A DNA stretch of 51,314 bases, taken from Candidatus Marinamargulisbacteria bacterium SCGC AG-410-N11 (GTDB lineage: Bacteria > Margulisbacteria > Marinamargulisbacteria > GCA-2716485 > AG-410-N11). The stretch covers positions 1-51,314 of the forward strand of contig QFBS01000009.1 in NCBI GenBank assembly GCA_003265895.1, given 5' to 3'. Positions within the stretch are counted from its first letter, which is position 1; each line of letters begins with the position of its first letter. The position numbers and the translations under genes are program-made. The notes beneath the pieces were generated by a model that was not told the DNA's origin, ran no database searches, and saw only the letters and a program-made list of their open reading frames with translations. This document shows positions 18,018 through 26,225 of the stretch, one piece after another.

Positions 18018-18737
18018 ATGGGAGGACAAAGAGTAGATGGACAGTCTCCAATTAATTTTGAAAAATTTTCGTTACGCAAAAAAAATCTAGATTCAAAAGT
18101 GGATACAAAAGGATTTCCTATGGATGAGAAAATTACATATCATCAGACAAATTCAGATAACCCTATGAGTCAAGTTGGGCCGGATGGCGACATTCATGAG
18201 ATGACGATGCATCCAAAATTTAAACAAGAGTTGGATTATAAATCTGAAGTTTTTTCTGATAGCCAAGATGATCTTAAGTTAATGAAGAAAGACCCACAGG
18301 AGATATTTAATACCTTAATAGGCCAAAAAGAACGAATGAGTAAGCTGTTTACGTTTATTGACAGACAAAATGATGGGTCTACTTTAAATAAGCAATACGA
18401 GTCATTTCCACGTTTGATATATGAAGACATTCCCGGTTTCAAAGATAAATTAGAAACCTTTTTAGGTGACTTAATAAATAAATTGGATCAAACTAGCTCT
18501 AATTTAACTAACGATATGCATAAAGCACGTATAGAGGGCTGGAAAGATATTTTTACAACATTAAAAACAGTAGATAAAGAACACTCATTTGCTGCGTGGA
18601 TGGAAGATATAAGAGACTTAAGAAGAGAAGAGATGCAAGAAGACCAGGGGACTAGAAGAAGAGGAAGAGGAAGAGGAAGAGGAAATAATCGAAGAGAATT
18701 TGGTGGTAGTAGTATTGTTAGAGCTAGTAGCCCGTAA
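18018..18737 (+). CDS. hypothetical protein with RG-rich tail, 239 aa
   Basis: Unrecognised protein. The ATG follows a run of seven G residues that serves as a strong Shine-Dalgarno-like site. The first 200 residues are hydrophilic, partly helical and have no membrane segment; the run EDIPGFKDKLETFLGDLINK looks amphipathic. The C-terminal tail, about 212-231, is RRRGRGRGRGNNRREFGG, an RG/RGG-type motif known from RNA-binding proteins, mostly eukaryotic. The DNA for it (about 18653-18686) is a purine-only aga/gga repeat, so slippage may have expanded it. It follows the NLS-like protein in the same orientation and converges on the menC-like gene, with only 12 bp between the stops. Confidence 0.7.
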   Translation: MGGQRVDGQSPINFEKFSLRKKNLDSKVDTKGFPMDEKITYHQTNSDNPMSQVGPDGDIHEMTMHPKFKQELDYKSEVFSDSQDDLKLMKKDPQEIFNTLIGQKERMSKLFTFIDRQNDGSTLNKQYESFPRLIYEDIPGFKDKLETFLGDLINKLDQTSSNLTNDMHKARIEGWKDIFTTLKTVDKEHSFAAWMEDIRDLRREEMQEDQGTRRRGRGRGRGNNRREFGGSSIVRASSP

Positions 18738-18749
18738 ACAAATTCAAAC

Positions 18750-19868
18750 TCAAACAAATAATGTCGAAATTTCTTTTAAATGGATCCCTAACCCAAAAAT
18801 CTTAGAAACATTAATAAACTCATTGGAATCGGTATCATTAGTCACTTGATATTTTTCGTGTGATCGGTCGTATTCGGCATTATAACTTAACACATAACTT
18901 AATTTAGGAATACAATTTGAACAGCATAAAGTTGCTTGTTCTAAAATTGGGCTTGCCGACAAAGGCACTTTTAAACTACAGCTAATTCCTAATGATATAA
19001 ATTGATTTAGCTTTTTAATCGTTGCTAAGATACTCCAAAATGATTGTAAATCAAATTCGATAATATCGATGGCTAATTGCATTTCAGATACGTCGATTGC
19101 GACTAACTCTTTTGAAAAATGAGCGATTGTTCCTAAGTACGTATTATTTTTAATCCACTGATATTCTTTAAGATCTTTTTTTGTTTTAATCTCAACAGGA
19201 TTAACAACCCCCCATACACCTAGTAGCTTATATTGATCTAAATTAGTCTCTTTAAACTTTTTTAATGACCACTGCTGAGTGGGTTGAATGGTTATTCCTA
19301 AACTAGTTCCAAACGTATTTCTAATTAACTGTAACCGATAAAAGTCATTACCAGACCCCACATCTACCACTAGCCCTTGCCGCTTTTGACCTTGATAACG
19401 ACTTAACACCTTTTTTAAAGTCATCGATTCGTAAATACCAATAGTTTCAGTTCTTGGCGCGATACTAGCACTTGATGCGGTTATAAACGAATACAGTGTT
19501 TGTCGATACTGTCTTGCTAATAAATCTAAAATAGCCGTTTCAAATATTAACCAACTTGCCATTGTTATTTCACAGCCTTTTGGCAAATCTTCATAGCTTT
19601 GTAGCAGAGTTTCTGTTGATATTGGCGAAATTTGCTTTACAAAACGTGTTACATTCTCTTTAATTTGATTAATTTTGCCTGCTGTATTATCGTGAATTAC
19701 ACTTTCGCCATAACCAATATGACCTTGATTATCTGTTAATTTGCAAACTAACGATTGGTGGTTATGGGCTACTTCGTTTTTTGTAAATCTATTTTTAATA
19801 GGTAATTTAATAACCTTAATATCTAAACTAATAATAGGATATTTCTGCTGCTTAACTGAATTAGTCAT
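18750..19868 (-). CDS. enolase-superfamily (menC/dipeptide-epimerase-like) protein lacking catalytic residues
   Basis: A 372-aa protein with the overall plan of the muconate-lactonising/menC branch of the enolase superfamily: an N-terminal capping domain (LDIKVIKLPIKNRF, then LTDNQGHIGYGES) and a barrel. The catalytic positions appear to be lost. The KxK strand reads GLVVDVGSGNDF, the DxN metal strand reads GITIQPTQQWS, and the EQP strand reads WGVVNPVE. Compare the intact copy at 33094-34206. It could be a binding or scaffolding pseudoenzyme, or a gene under decay, although the frame is intact along its full length. Upstream, TAATAT lies 6 nt before the ATG without a Shine-Dalgarno. It is divergent from the ABC-F gene. 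Confidence 0.7.
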   Translation of the reverse strand: MTNSVKQQKYPIISLDIKVIKLPIKNRFTKNEVAHNHQSLVCKLTDNQGHIGYGESVIHDNTAGKINQIKENVTRFVKQISPISTETLLQSYEDLPKGCEITMASWLIFETAILDLLARQYRQTLYSFITASSASIAPRTETIGIYESMTLKKVLSRYQGQKRQGLVVDVGSGNDFYRLQLIRNTFGTSLGITIQPTQQWSLKKFKETNLDQYKLLGVWGVVNPVEIKTKKDLKEYQWIKNNTYLGTIAHFSKELVAIDVSEMQLAIDIIEFDLQSFWSILATIKKLNQFISLGISCSLKVPLSASPILEQATLCCSNCIPKLSYVLSYNAEYDRSHEKYQVTNDTDSNEFINVSKIFGLGIHLKEISTLFV

Positions 19869-19969
19869 ACTTTAATATTAGCACATCTCATTTCTTCTAA
19901 AAATAGGACGTTATTTATAACCCTGATTTTAACAGTTAATTAATAATTTATTTTTTTTTCATTAATTGC

Positions 19970-19975
19970 TATCAT
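19970..19975 (+). promoter_or_regulatory. -10-like hexamer 8 nt before the ABC-F gene
   Basis: TATCAT is followed by tatacact and ATG at 19984. There is no Shine-Dalgarno, so a leaderless transcript is plausible. A clear -35 is not visible. Confidence 0.35.
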
Positions 19976-19983
19976 TATACACT

Positions 19984-21594
19984 ATGATTTCTACAGAAAA
20001 CTTAACACTATCGTTTGGGGGCAATGTTTTATTTGAAGATGTTTCGGTCAAATTCTTAACCGGAAACTGTTATGGTCTTATTGGCGCTAATGGAGCTGGA
20101 AAATCAACATTCCTCAAAATATTATCCGGCGATATAGAACCTACTCAAGGGCAATTACGAATCGATAAAGATAAACGCATTGCCGTTTTAAAGCAGGACC
20201 AGTTCGAGTTTGATGATTTTACGGTTTTAGATACGGTGCTCATGGGATATAAAGAGTTATATGAAGTTTATGCTGAACGAAATGTCCTTTACTCTAAAGA
20301 TGAAATGACTGATGCTGAAGGTGAACGTGCCGGAGATCTAGAAGTTTTGTTTGCTGAAATGGATGGTTATAATGCCGAATCTGATGCTGCAAAAATGTTA
20401 TCAGAACTTAATATTGAAGAGTCTCTTCATACTAGTAAAATGAAAGATTTAGAGTCTGGTCAAAAAATTCGCGTTCTTTTAGCTCAAGCACTTTTTGGTA
20501 ACCCTGATATTTTATTACTTGATGAGCCAACCAACCAATTAGATTATGTTACGGTTTTATGGCTTGAAAAATTTTTATTGGATTTTCAGAATACAGTTAT
20601 CGTTGTTTCTCATGACCGGCACTTTTTAAATAAAGTTTGTACCCATATTGCCGATCTTGATTTTAAACAAGTCAAAATATACATCGGAAACTATAGCTTT
20701 TGGGAACAAGCTAGCCAACTTGCAATGCAACAAAAAAAGGACCAACACAAAAAGCAATCCGATAAAATTAAAGAACTTGAAGACTTTGTTCGACGGTTTA
20801 GTGCCAATGCGTCAAAATCTAAACAAGCTACCTCACGTAAAAAATTAATCGAAAAACTACGTCCAGAAGATATTCCAGAATCTTCTCGACGATCACCGTT
20901 TATTCAATTTAATGTTAAACGTGAATGTGGTGATAAAATTTTAAATGTTCATAAACTAAATCATTCTATTAATGGCGAAAAAGTACTTTCGAATGTATCG
21001 TTTAAAGTTGCACCTCATGACAAGATTGCGGTATTAGGCCGAAACTCTCTATCGAAAACAGCATTATTAGAAATCTTATCGGGAACGCTAAAACCAGATA
21101 AAGGCTCTATTGAATGGGGATCGACAGCTTCTCGAGATTTCTTCCCAAAAGATAATACAAACTACTTTAATGGCAATCAAACATTAATGGACTGGCTTGG
21201 CCAATTTGCTGATGATATGGACGATCAAGATTTACGAGCACTATTAGGTAGAATGCTCTTTTCTGGCGATGACGTATTTAAAGAAACCAATGTTTTGTCT
21301 GGAGGAGAAAAAGCCAGGGTAATGTTTTCTAAACTTATGATATCGAAAGCAAATGTTCTTTTGTTTGATGAACCAACAGACCATTTAGATTTAGAATCAA
21401 TATCATCGCTTAACAAAGGGTTAGTTAACTTTACTGAAACATTATTTATTTCATCTCATGACTTTCAACTACTCAATACCGTTGTTAACCGAGTCATTGA
21501 AGTTGGTCCTAAAGGGTTTTTAGATCGATATATGGGCTTTGAGGACTATATCGTTGATGAAAAAATTAAAGAGCAGCGAGCGGCGCTTTATTAA
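19984..21594 (+). CDS. ABC-F family ATPase, YbiT-like
   Basis: A soluble protein with two ABC ATPase domains and no membrane segments, joined by a lysine-rich linker (QQKKDQHKKQSDKIKEL). ABC-F proteins act on the ribosome. I chose the ATG at 19984 (MISTENLTLSF), the normal family start, over the in-frame upstream codon at 19966. Domain 1 has an intact Walker A (GANGAGKST) and Walker B (LLLDEPTNQLD), but its signature reads LESGQK instead of LSGGQ. Domain 2 has a normal signature (LSGGEK) and Walker B (LLFDEPTDHLD), but its Walker A reads GRNSLSKT, lacking the usual NGxGKS. Because composite sites pair Walker A of one domain with the signature of the other, both departures would fall in the same composite site. 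Domain 2 Walker A with domain 1 signature therefore looks degenerate. Confidence 0.9.
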   Translation: MISTENLTLSFGGNVLFEDVSVKFLTGNCYGLIGANGAGKSTFLKILSGDIEPTQGQLRIDKDKRIAVLKQDQFEFDDFTVLDTVLMGYKELYEVYAERNVLYSKDEMTDAEGERAGDLEVLFAEMDGYNAESDAAKMLSELNIEESLHTSKMKDLESGQKIRVLLAQALFGNPDILLLDEPTNQLDYVTVLWLEKFLLDFQNTVIVVSHDRHFLNKVCTHIADLDFKQVKIYIGNYSFWEQASQLAMQQKKDQHKKQSDKIKELEDFVRRFSANASKSKQATSRKKLIEKLRPEDIPESSRRSPFIQFNVKRECGDKILNVHKLNHSINGEKVLSNVSFKVAPHDKIAVLGRNSLSKTALLEILSGTLKPDKGSIEWGSTASRDFFPKDNTNYFNGNQTLMDWLGQFADDMDDQDLRALLGRMLFSGDDVFKETNVLSGGEKARVMFSKLMISKANVLLFDEPTDHLDLESISSLNKGLVNFTETLFISSHDFQLLNTVVNRVIEVGPKGFLDRYMGFEDYIVDEKIKEQRAALY

Positions 21595-21607
21595 CCCCCC
21601 TGTTTTT

Positions 21608-21715
21608 TTATTTAATATCGGCTTTTGTAACTGATTCTTTTTTTAAATTTGCAGATTTCCCACACCCTGGACAGGTTCCATTTTTGATTAACTTTCCTTC
21701 GAATTGTTTACACAT
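21608..21715 (-). CDS. small CxxC (half zinc-ribbon) protein, 35 aa
   Basis: A 35-residue open frame starts at ATG 21715 after GAGGAG with about 7 nt spacing, one of the best ribosome binding sites in the window. It reads MCKQFEGKLIKNGTCPGCGK followed by SANLKKESVTKADIK. One CPGCG knuckle plus an N-terminal Cys would suit metal binding or redox chemistry, possibly as an oligomer or as a partner of a larger protein. There is no membrane segment. It is convergent with the ABC-F gene, 13 bp from its stop, and divergent from the hypothetical gene at 21911. I do not recognise a family. Confidence 0.65.
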   Translation of the reverse strand: MCKQFEGKLIKNGTCPGCGKSANLKKESVTKADIK

Positions 21716-21910
21716 TATTTAACTCCTCTCATTTGTTAATAGTATGTATACCTTTGTTAACAATAAAAAAACATCGAAATTTTATGATCTAATTAATTAA
21801 AATAGTACCTATAAGAATAAGAATACCGATATTAAGGACTAACCCAATAACCAATCATTAATGTTTATGTCATAATATCGTTTTAATAATTTTAGTTTAG
21901 AAAGGAACCA

Positions 21911-22729
21911 ATGTTTAAAGTTATCTCGCTTTCTCCTAAAAAAGGGCCTTTATTTAACAAAAGAATACCCAATCTATCTTCGAATACGACCCAACACTTT
22001 AACTATAACCACTTAGGAACTCTGCTATCGTCTTATCAAGACAACAACAAATCCAAACCGTACAAAACTGAACTCTTAACAACTATCAATCAATTTATTA
22101 ACTATATAGCGCCCATACTAAATGTATCAAAAGAATATATAACGAATGAATCTATTCGTGATCTTAATCAAACAATTGTCCCTGAACTGGAAGTTATTAC
22201 TGATACCTTTTCACGAAATTTAACCACTATCAAAAATATTATTGATAGTATTATGGAAAACTCGTTTAGATCTGTATTAACACATCAAAAAAACAAGTCT
22301 TGTTTTAGCTACCAAAAAGAGTTTGAATCAAACTATTTAATTGCTACGAAAACTTATTTAACCTTTACTAGTAAACGACTGGCTTTTGTCGACCAAATTG
22401 TCGTTGATATTGTCGACAAGCTAAACTTTCTTGATCAACAAAATCCAACGCTAAAATTATTAAAGGAACTTTTAAAACAATGCTGTCAATTTATTCGATT
22501 AGAACTATCTAAACAAGATGGCCTGCACTTTAATACTCAAAAGCACAAGGTCCCCGAATTTAACTCGACACCTATTCTAGACTTAGAACCAATTTCTTTT
22601 ATTGAACAGTTAAGCTTTTTACATGAATCTAAATGTAATCTATTTAGTATGAATTCAAACATCCAACTAAAGCATACTACAAGTACTAGTGGTTTTGATT
22701 CTCATAAACATATTAAGAATCCAGTATAG
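21911..22729 (+). CDS. hypothetical protein, 272 aa
   Basis: Unrecognised. The ATG follows AAAGGA at good spacing. The N-terminus is basic (MFKVISLSPKKGPLFNKRI) and the remainder is mostly alpha-helical with conserved-looking amphipathic segments such as LNFLDQQNPTLKLLKELLKQ near 175-195. There is no signal peptide and no membrane segment. It converges with the minus-strand single-span membrane gene, with 8 bp between the stops. Codon use is like the neighbouring unknown genes. Confidence 0.65.
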   Translation: MFKVISLSPKKGPLFNKRIPNLSSNTTQHFNYNHLGTLLSSYQDNNKSKPYKTELLTTINQFINYIAPILNVSKEYITNESIRDLNQTIVPELEVITDTFSRNLTTIKNIIDSIMENSFRSVLTHQKNKSCFSYQKEFESNYLIATKTYLTFTSKRLAFVDQIVVDIVDKLNFLDQQNPTLKLLKELLKQCCQFIRLELSKQDGLHFNTQKHKVPEFNSTPILDLEPISFIEQLSFLHESKCNLFSMNSNIQLKHTTSTSGFDSHKHIKNPV

Positions 22730-22737
22730 ATCTAATC

Positions 22738-23292
22738 TTAATGACTATTGATAACTTCTAATTCGACAATTGCTGTTGGTAGGTTTCCATTAGTATCCTC
22801 CGCTGATACGGTTACCACAGGCACGGCCTGCCCTGAGCCTTGTTTAATGACTTCTTGACATAATTTTTTCAAAAAGCTTATACAAATAATTCCTACAAAT
22901 AAATATATCCCAGACGTTATTAAGATATGAAAGGTATCATGACAAGTATCGTCTGAATCAATTTGTTTACGTTTGGTTAAAAATAACTGCAAGTCATTAT
23001 TAAAACAATCATAAGAAAAATCGTCACAGGCTATTTTTCGGACTCCGCCCTCTTGAACACCACTATTTAAGATAGTCCCAATACAAGCATTTCCTTTTCT
23101 AGTTAACTGGCCCTCATAATCGCCGCGCAAAGAACAACGTTCTATATCCTGTTCACTATTAATCACTGTCATTAATAACGCGTCGCATGTTTCTAATATT
23201 TTAGATATATTTTTTGAAATAGATAACTGACGCCCTCTTAAAAAATAAGAATTAGACAATTGTTTAACTGAATCATTTAGATTTATGCTCAT
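22738..23292 (-). CDS. hypothetical single-span membrane protein, 184 aa
   Basis: Unrecognised. The start ATG is preceded by GAAGGAG. The N-terminal 120 residues are soluble and contain several cysteines (CDALL, RCSLRG, NACIG, ACDDFSYDC), enough for disulfides or metal binding. A single hydrophobic segment at about 121-143 (ILITSGIYLFVGIICISF) is followed by LKKLCQEVIK and a short C-terminal tail. With no N-terminal signal peptide, and positive residues after the span, the N-terminal domain is likely exported or lumenal only if the protein is inserted post-translationally (inference). Function unknown. Confidence 0.65.
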   Translation of the reverse strand: MSINLNDSVKQLSNSYFLRGRQLSISKNISKILETCDALLMTVINSEQDIERCSLRGDYEGQLTRKGNACIGTILNSGVQEGGVRKIACDDFSYDCFNNDLQLFLTKRKQIDSDDTCHDTFHILITSGIYLFVGIICISFLKKLCQEVIKQGSGQAVPVVTVSAEDTNGNLPTAIVELEVINSH

Positions 23293-23417
23293 TCTTTACT
23301 CCTTCAATATTTTAAAATATTATCGATAAATTATACAAAAAAATTTCATTTTTTAACTTTGGACGATGGGTAGCTGAAAAATCTTTATTAACATTTATAA
23401 TTATTTGACACTTATTA

Positions 23418-23423
23418 TATGAT
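23418..23423 (+). promoter_or_regulatory. -10-like hexamer 6 nt before the TRIC-family gene
   Basis: TATGAT is followed by aattat and the ATG at 23430. No Shine-Dalgarno is present. A TTGACA at 23405-23410 is too close to serve as its -35. Confidence 0.4.
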
Positions 23424-23429
23424 AATTAT

Positions 23430-24050
23430 ATGGATTATATTATTTTTAAAAATATTTTTTATATTATTGAAACCATTGGTATCTTTTCGTTTGCTCTGTC
23501 GGGACTAATCCTTGCCAAGCAAAAAAACTTTGATTTAGTAGGGGTTTACATTGTTGCCTGTGTTACAGCCTTTGGTGGAGGAACCATACGAGACGTTATT
23601 TTAGATATTCAACCCGTTTACTGGATATCACATTCCGAATATCCAACAACTCTTCTGATAACCGTTTTTATTATCTGCTTGTTTAAAAAATTTTCTATCA
23701 AAGAAAAATGGCTATTTTTACCCGATGCACTAGGCCTTTCTTTATTTACGGTAACGACCGCTCAAATGGCATATGAAGCTAACTTACCAATAATTGTAGT
23801 TGCGATCTTATCTACGATTGTTGCTAGTTTTGGGGGTGTTATTCGGGATGTTTTATGTCAACAAATCCCGATCATTTTTCAACGTAACACGCCAATATAT
23901 GCTTCACTGGCTTTTTTGGGAGCCATCTTTTATGTACTCTTAACTGACTTTACCCCCTTTCCTATGGATATCAACATGATTATATGCAGCTTTTTTATTT
24001 TTTCTGCCCGACTAATCGTTAAACGGTTTCATATTGTTTTACCAATTTAA
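23430..24050 (+). CDS. TRIC-type cation channel family protein (YadS/YicG, UPF0126)
   Basis: A 206-aa inner membrane protein with about seven hydrophobic segments. The duplicated family signature is clear: FALSGLILAKQKNFDLVGV with AFGGGTIRDVILD in the first half, and ALGLSLFTVTTAQ with ASFGGVIRDVLCQQIP in the second. Members form trimeric channels for monovalent cations or, in some bacteria, transport glycine, so the substrate cannot be settled from sequence. The length is typical. Transcribed alone; upstream is a divergent membrane gene, downstream a spacer with a long inverted repeat. Confidence 0.9.
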   Translation: MDYIIFKNIFYIIETIGIFSFALSGLILAKQKNFDLVGVYIVACVTAFGGGTIRDVILDIQPVYWISHSEYPTTLLITVFIICLFKKFSIKEKWLFLPDALGLSLFTVTTAQMAYEANLPIIVVAILSTIVASFGGVIRDVLCQQIPIIFQRNTPIYASLAFLGAIFYVLLTDFTPFPMDINMIICSFFIFSARLIVKRFHIVLPI

Positions 24051-24083
24051 CTAACTATTTTTTAATACAAGACCTCTCCAAAT

Positions 24084-24132
24084 ACATATTTGTATCATAT
24101 TTTATATTTCACTAAACAAAATACAAATATGT
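24084..24132 (+). terminator. 12-bp perfect inverted repeat, possible terminator or operator
   Basis: ACATATTTGTAT at 24084-24095 and its exact complement ATACAAATATGT at 24121-24132 flank a 25-nt loop, 34 bp after the TRIC-family stop. The stem is AT-rich and not followed by a T-run, so it is weak as an intrinsic terminator. It could instead be a paired operator site for the 594-aa gene at 24224. Confidence 0.35.
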
Positions 24133-24223
24133 CCCATAAAAAGTATATTCCTTTAGTTTAAATTACTTTAATAGGCATGAATTTTGCTTTTTTGATTATA
24201 TCCTAACCAAAGGAGCGTTAATT

Positions 24224-26008
24224 ATGAAAAGTAATTATAAAGTAATCGCATGTCCATATCATTTTGATATCATTATACAGCAGCCCAAAACCAACAAACT
24301 CTTTTCGTTAGATACTGACCAATTCCCTGGCCATTTGATTGTGTCGTTTAATGACTGCTTTCGACCTAAAACAGGTTGGAATTTAACATTAGGAGCCTTT
24401 TTAAAGGAAAAAGACTCTCATCGTACGGAACAAATTGGTAAATACTCAAAAAAATTAATCGGTATTATTGCGAAAGGATTTAATAAAACTGATTACTTTA
24501 CTCAGGTTTCCGCTACAAGCAGCTTAGGATTATCGACAAAGTCTGTCCAATTATTTGCAACCAAGTCGTCACTACCAGTTTTAATAACAAATATTGATAA
24601 ACCAATAGTACCACTCCATCAAAAAACTGCACATGCAATCGATACAACCTCTCAAGCAAGCAAACTATCCGTTTTAGGTATCAATAAACTGTCGGTTAAT
24701 TACACAACAGAAAATATTTTATTTTTAACTGGTCGGCTACTAAGTTTAACGGCGGCGGCTATTGGGATAGGAATTAATACCTACGGTCTTGGTCGGCATT
24801 TAAAAAAGCTATGCACTCACTCCGAAAAGCCACTACCCTATCGTTCATTTCGAATTGCTCAACATGCGATGCATCTAACGATTAACGCGTTTTTATTTAA
24901 AACGTTTTTTTCTCCGGAAGATTGGCTATACTCGACTAATTTAATTTTAATGGGAACATCGTCGCTTTTAGATATTGGGTATGGCACAAGTCAAATATGT
25001 CGATATCGATTTAGATCTCAACAGCTCAATCAATTTGCTACGAACAAACCTAGTAAGCAGCTTGGTCAACTAACAACCTTACTCGATAAACACTATACTG
25101 CGCTCAGCAACCAACATATTACTAGCATTGTTAGCAACTCATTAGTAATGACTGGTGCCTTTTATGAAGCGGCATTCCTTAACCACGAATTACCTAAAGA
25201 GCCAAGTTACTTAGGATATCTTGGATGGATTGTTATGGGGATGGGAATTTTAATGGGGATTGGACTAACTATTAAGTTTTTTTGTACTCGAAGAACGCAT
25301 CAAAAAGATCTGGATACTATTAATTCGAAACACTTTGCAGAACAACTGCTCTACCCTGCATCAGAAGAACAATCACTGCTATTACAAGAACCATTAAATC
25401 ACCGCGTTAAACAAACATTAAATGATAACTACCAATTTTTAAATCAAATAAAATCAAAACCTGATCAGCAATTACTATTTAAGTCCAACTATGTGACTCT
25501 ATTAGACGCTTTTTACCGGCAACTTTCCCAAAAAAAGCAAATTAATATTTGGAAAAAAACCTTTCAGCATCTTAATAAATCGCTACCCCCGTCTATCGTT
25601 AAAGGCCTTGCGAACGAATACCATACAAATAATCATGAACACGTGCCTGTTCATGCCTTTTTTAATCATCACTCTGCTCAAGTTTATGATTTATTTTATC
25701 GTGAACTTCACCAATCGTTTAAACCCTTTTTAAAACAGGCAAAATCAACGCTACTGATACTACTAGACGCTAAAAAAAGAGAGATTTTAAACAAAAGAAT
25801 AAGCAAGGCTACCCAGCGTTTGGAATCGAATCATATCTATCAAGCGATTCAAATTATTCAACATATTTTATCTCAAAATAATCATCACACTATTCGACAC
25901 CTTTTTCATTTACTGGACACATTAAACCTATTAAACTGCTTTCAATTTGTTAATCATAACAATCACCTACAAATTTATTTTGATACCGGTTTGTTTTTAG
26001 GGCAATAA
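24224..26008 (+). CDS. hypothetical multi-span membrane protein without signal peptide, 594 aa
   Basis: Unrecognised. The start follows AAAGGAG. The first 160 residues are soluble. Hydrophobic segments then occur at about 166-190 (LLSLTAAAIGIGINTYGLG), 212-226, 232-250, 300-315 and 329-350 (YLGYLGWIVMGMGILMGIGL). The remaining 240 residues are soluble, helical and rich in Gln, His and Asn. Membrane segments in the middle of a long soluble protein recall inclusion-membrane or host-membrane effectors, but an ordinary inner-membrane protein is equally possible. No motifs for transport or catalysis are visible. Confidence 0.65.
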   Translation: MKSNYKVIACPYHFDIIIQQPKTNKLFSLDTDQFPGHLIVSFNDCFRPKTGWNLTLGAFLKEKDSHRTEQIGKYSKKLIGIIAKGFNKTDYFTQVSATSSLGLSTKSVQLFATKSSLPVLITNIDKPIVPLHQKTAHAIDTTSQASKLSVLGINKLSVNYTTENILFLTGRLLSLTAAAIGIGINTYGLGRHLKKLCTHSEKPLPYRSFRIAQHAMHLTINAFLFKTFFSPEDWLYSTNLILMGTSSLLDIGYGTSQICRYRFRSQQLNQFATNKPSKQLGQLTTLLDKHYTALSNQHITSIVSNSLVMTGAFYEAAFLNHELPKEPSYLGYLGWIVMGMGILMGIGLTIKFFCTRRTHQKDLDTINSKHFAEQLLYPASEEQSLLLQEPLNHRVKQTLNDNYQFLNQIKSKPDQQLLFKSNYVTLLDAFYRQLSQKKQINIWKKTFQHLNKSLPPSIVKGLANEYHTNNHEHVPVHAFFNHHSAQVYDLFYRELHQSFKPFLKQAKSTLLILLDAKKREILNKRISKATQRLESNHIYQAIQIIQHILSQNNHHTIRHLFHLLDTLNLLNCFQFVNHNNHLQIYFDTGLFLGQ

Positions 26009-26225
26009 CGGCCATATCAAGTAAATATTAACATCGGTTGCATATTAGATTATAATTATAAAACTTTATTTAGCTTTATTTGATTTTTTTCTATCAAATG
26101 TTGTTACTCGTTTGGTTAACACGTACGATATAATCAAAATATAGTTGAAAAACAGGCTCAATCTATTTAAATTAATTTATCAATAAATTTCAAATTAATA
26201 AGTCAATTCAAGAAAGGTCTTTAAC
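26009..26225. other. AT-rich spacer with one short hairpin
   Basis: No gene is seen. ATTTGAT and ATCAAAT flank a pyrimidine loop near 26078-26099 and could form a weak hairpin. The right end supplies the AAAGG ribosome binding site of the next gene. Confidence 0.4.

Noticed and set aside
21595..21607. Intrinsic terminator after the ABC-F gene (tgttttttta run)
   Set aside because: A T-run is present, but no convincing GC stem precedes it.
23405..23410. Perfect TTGACA as -35 of the TRIC-family gene
   Set aside because: Only 7 bp separate it from the TATGAT box, and at 17 bp spacing the partner would overlap the start codon without a good -10.
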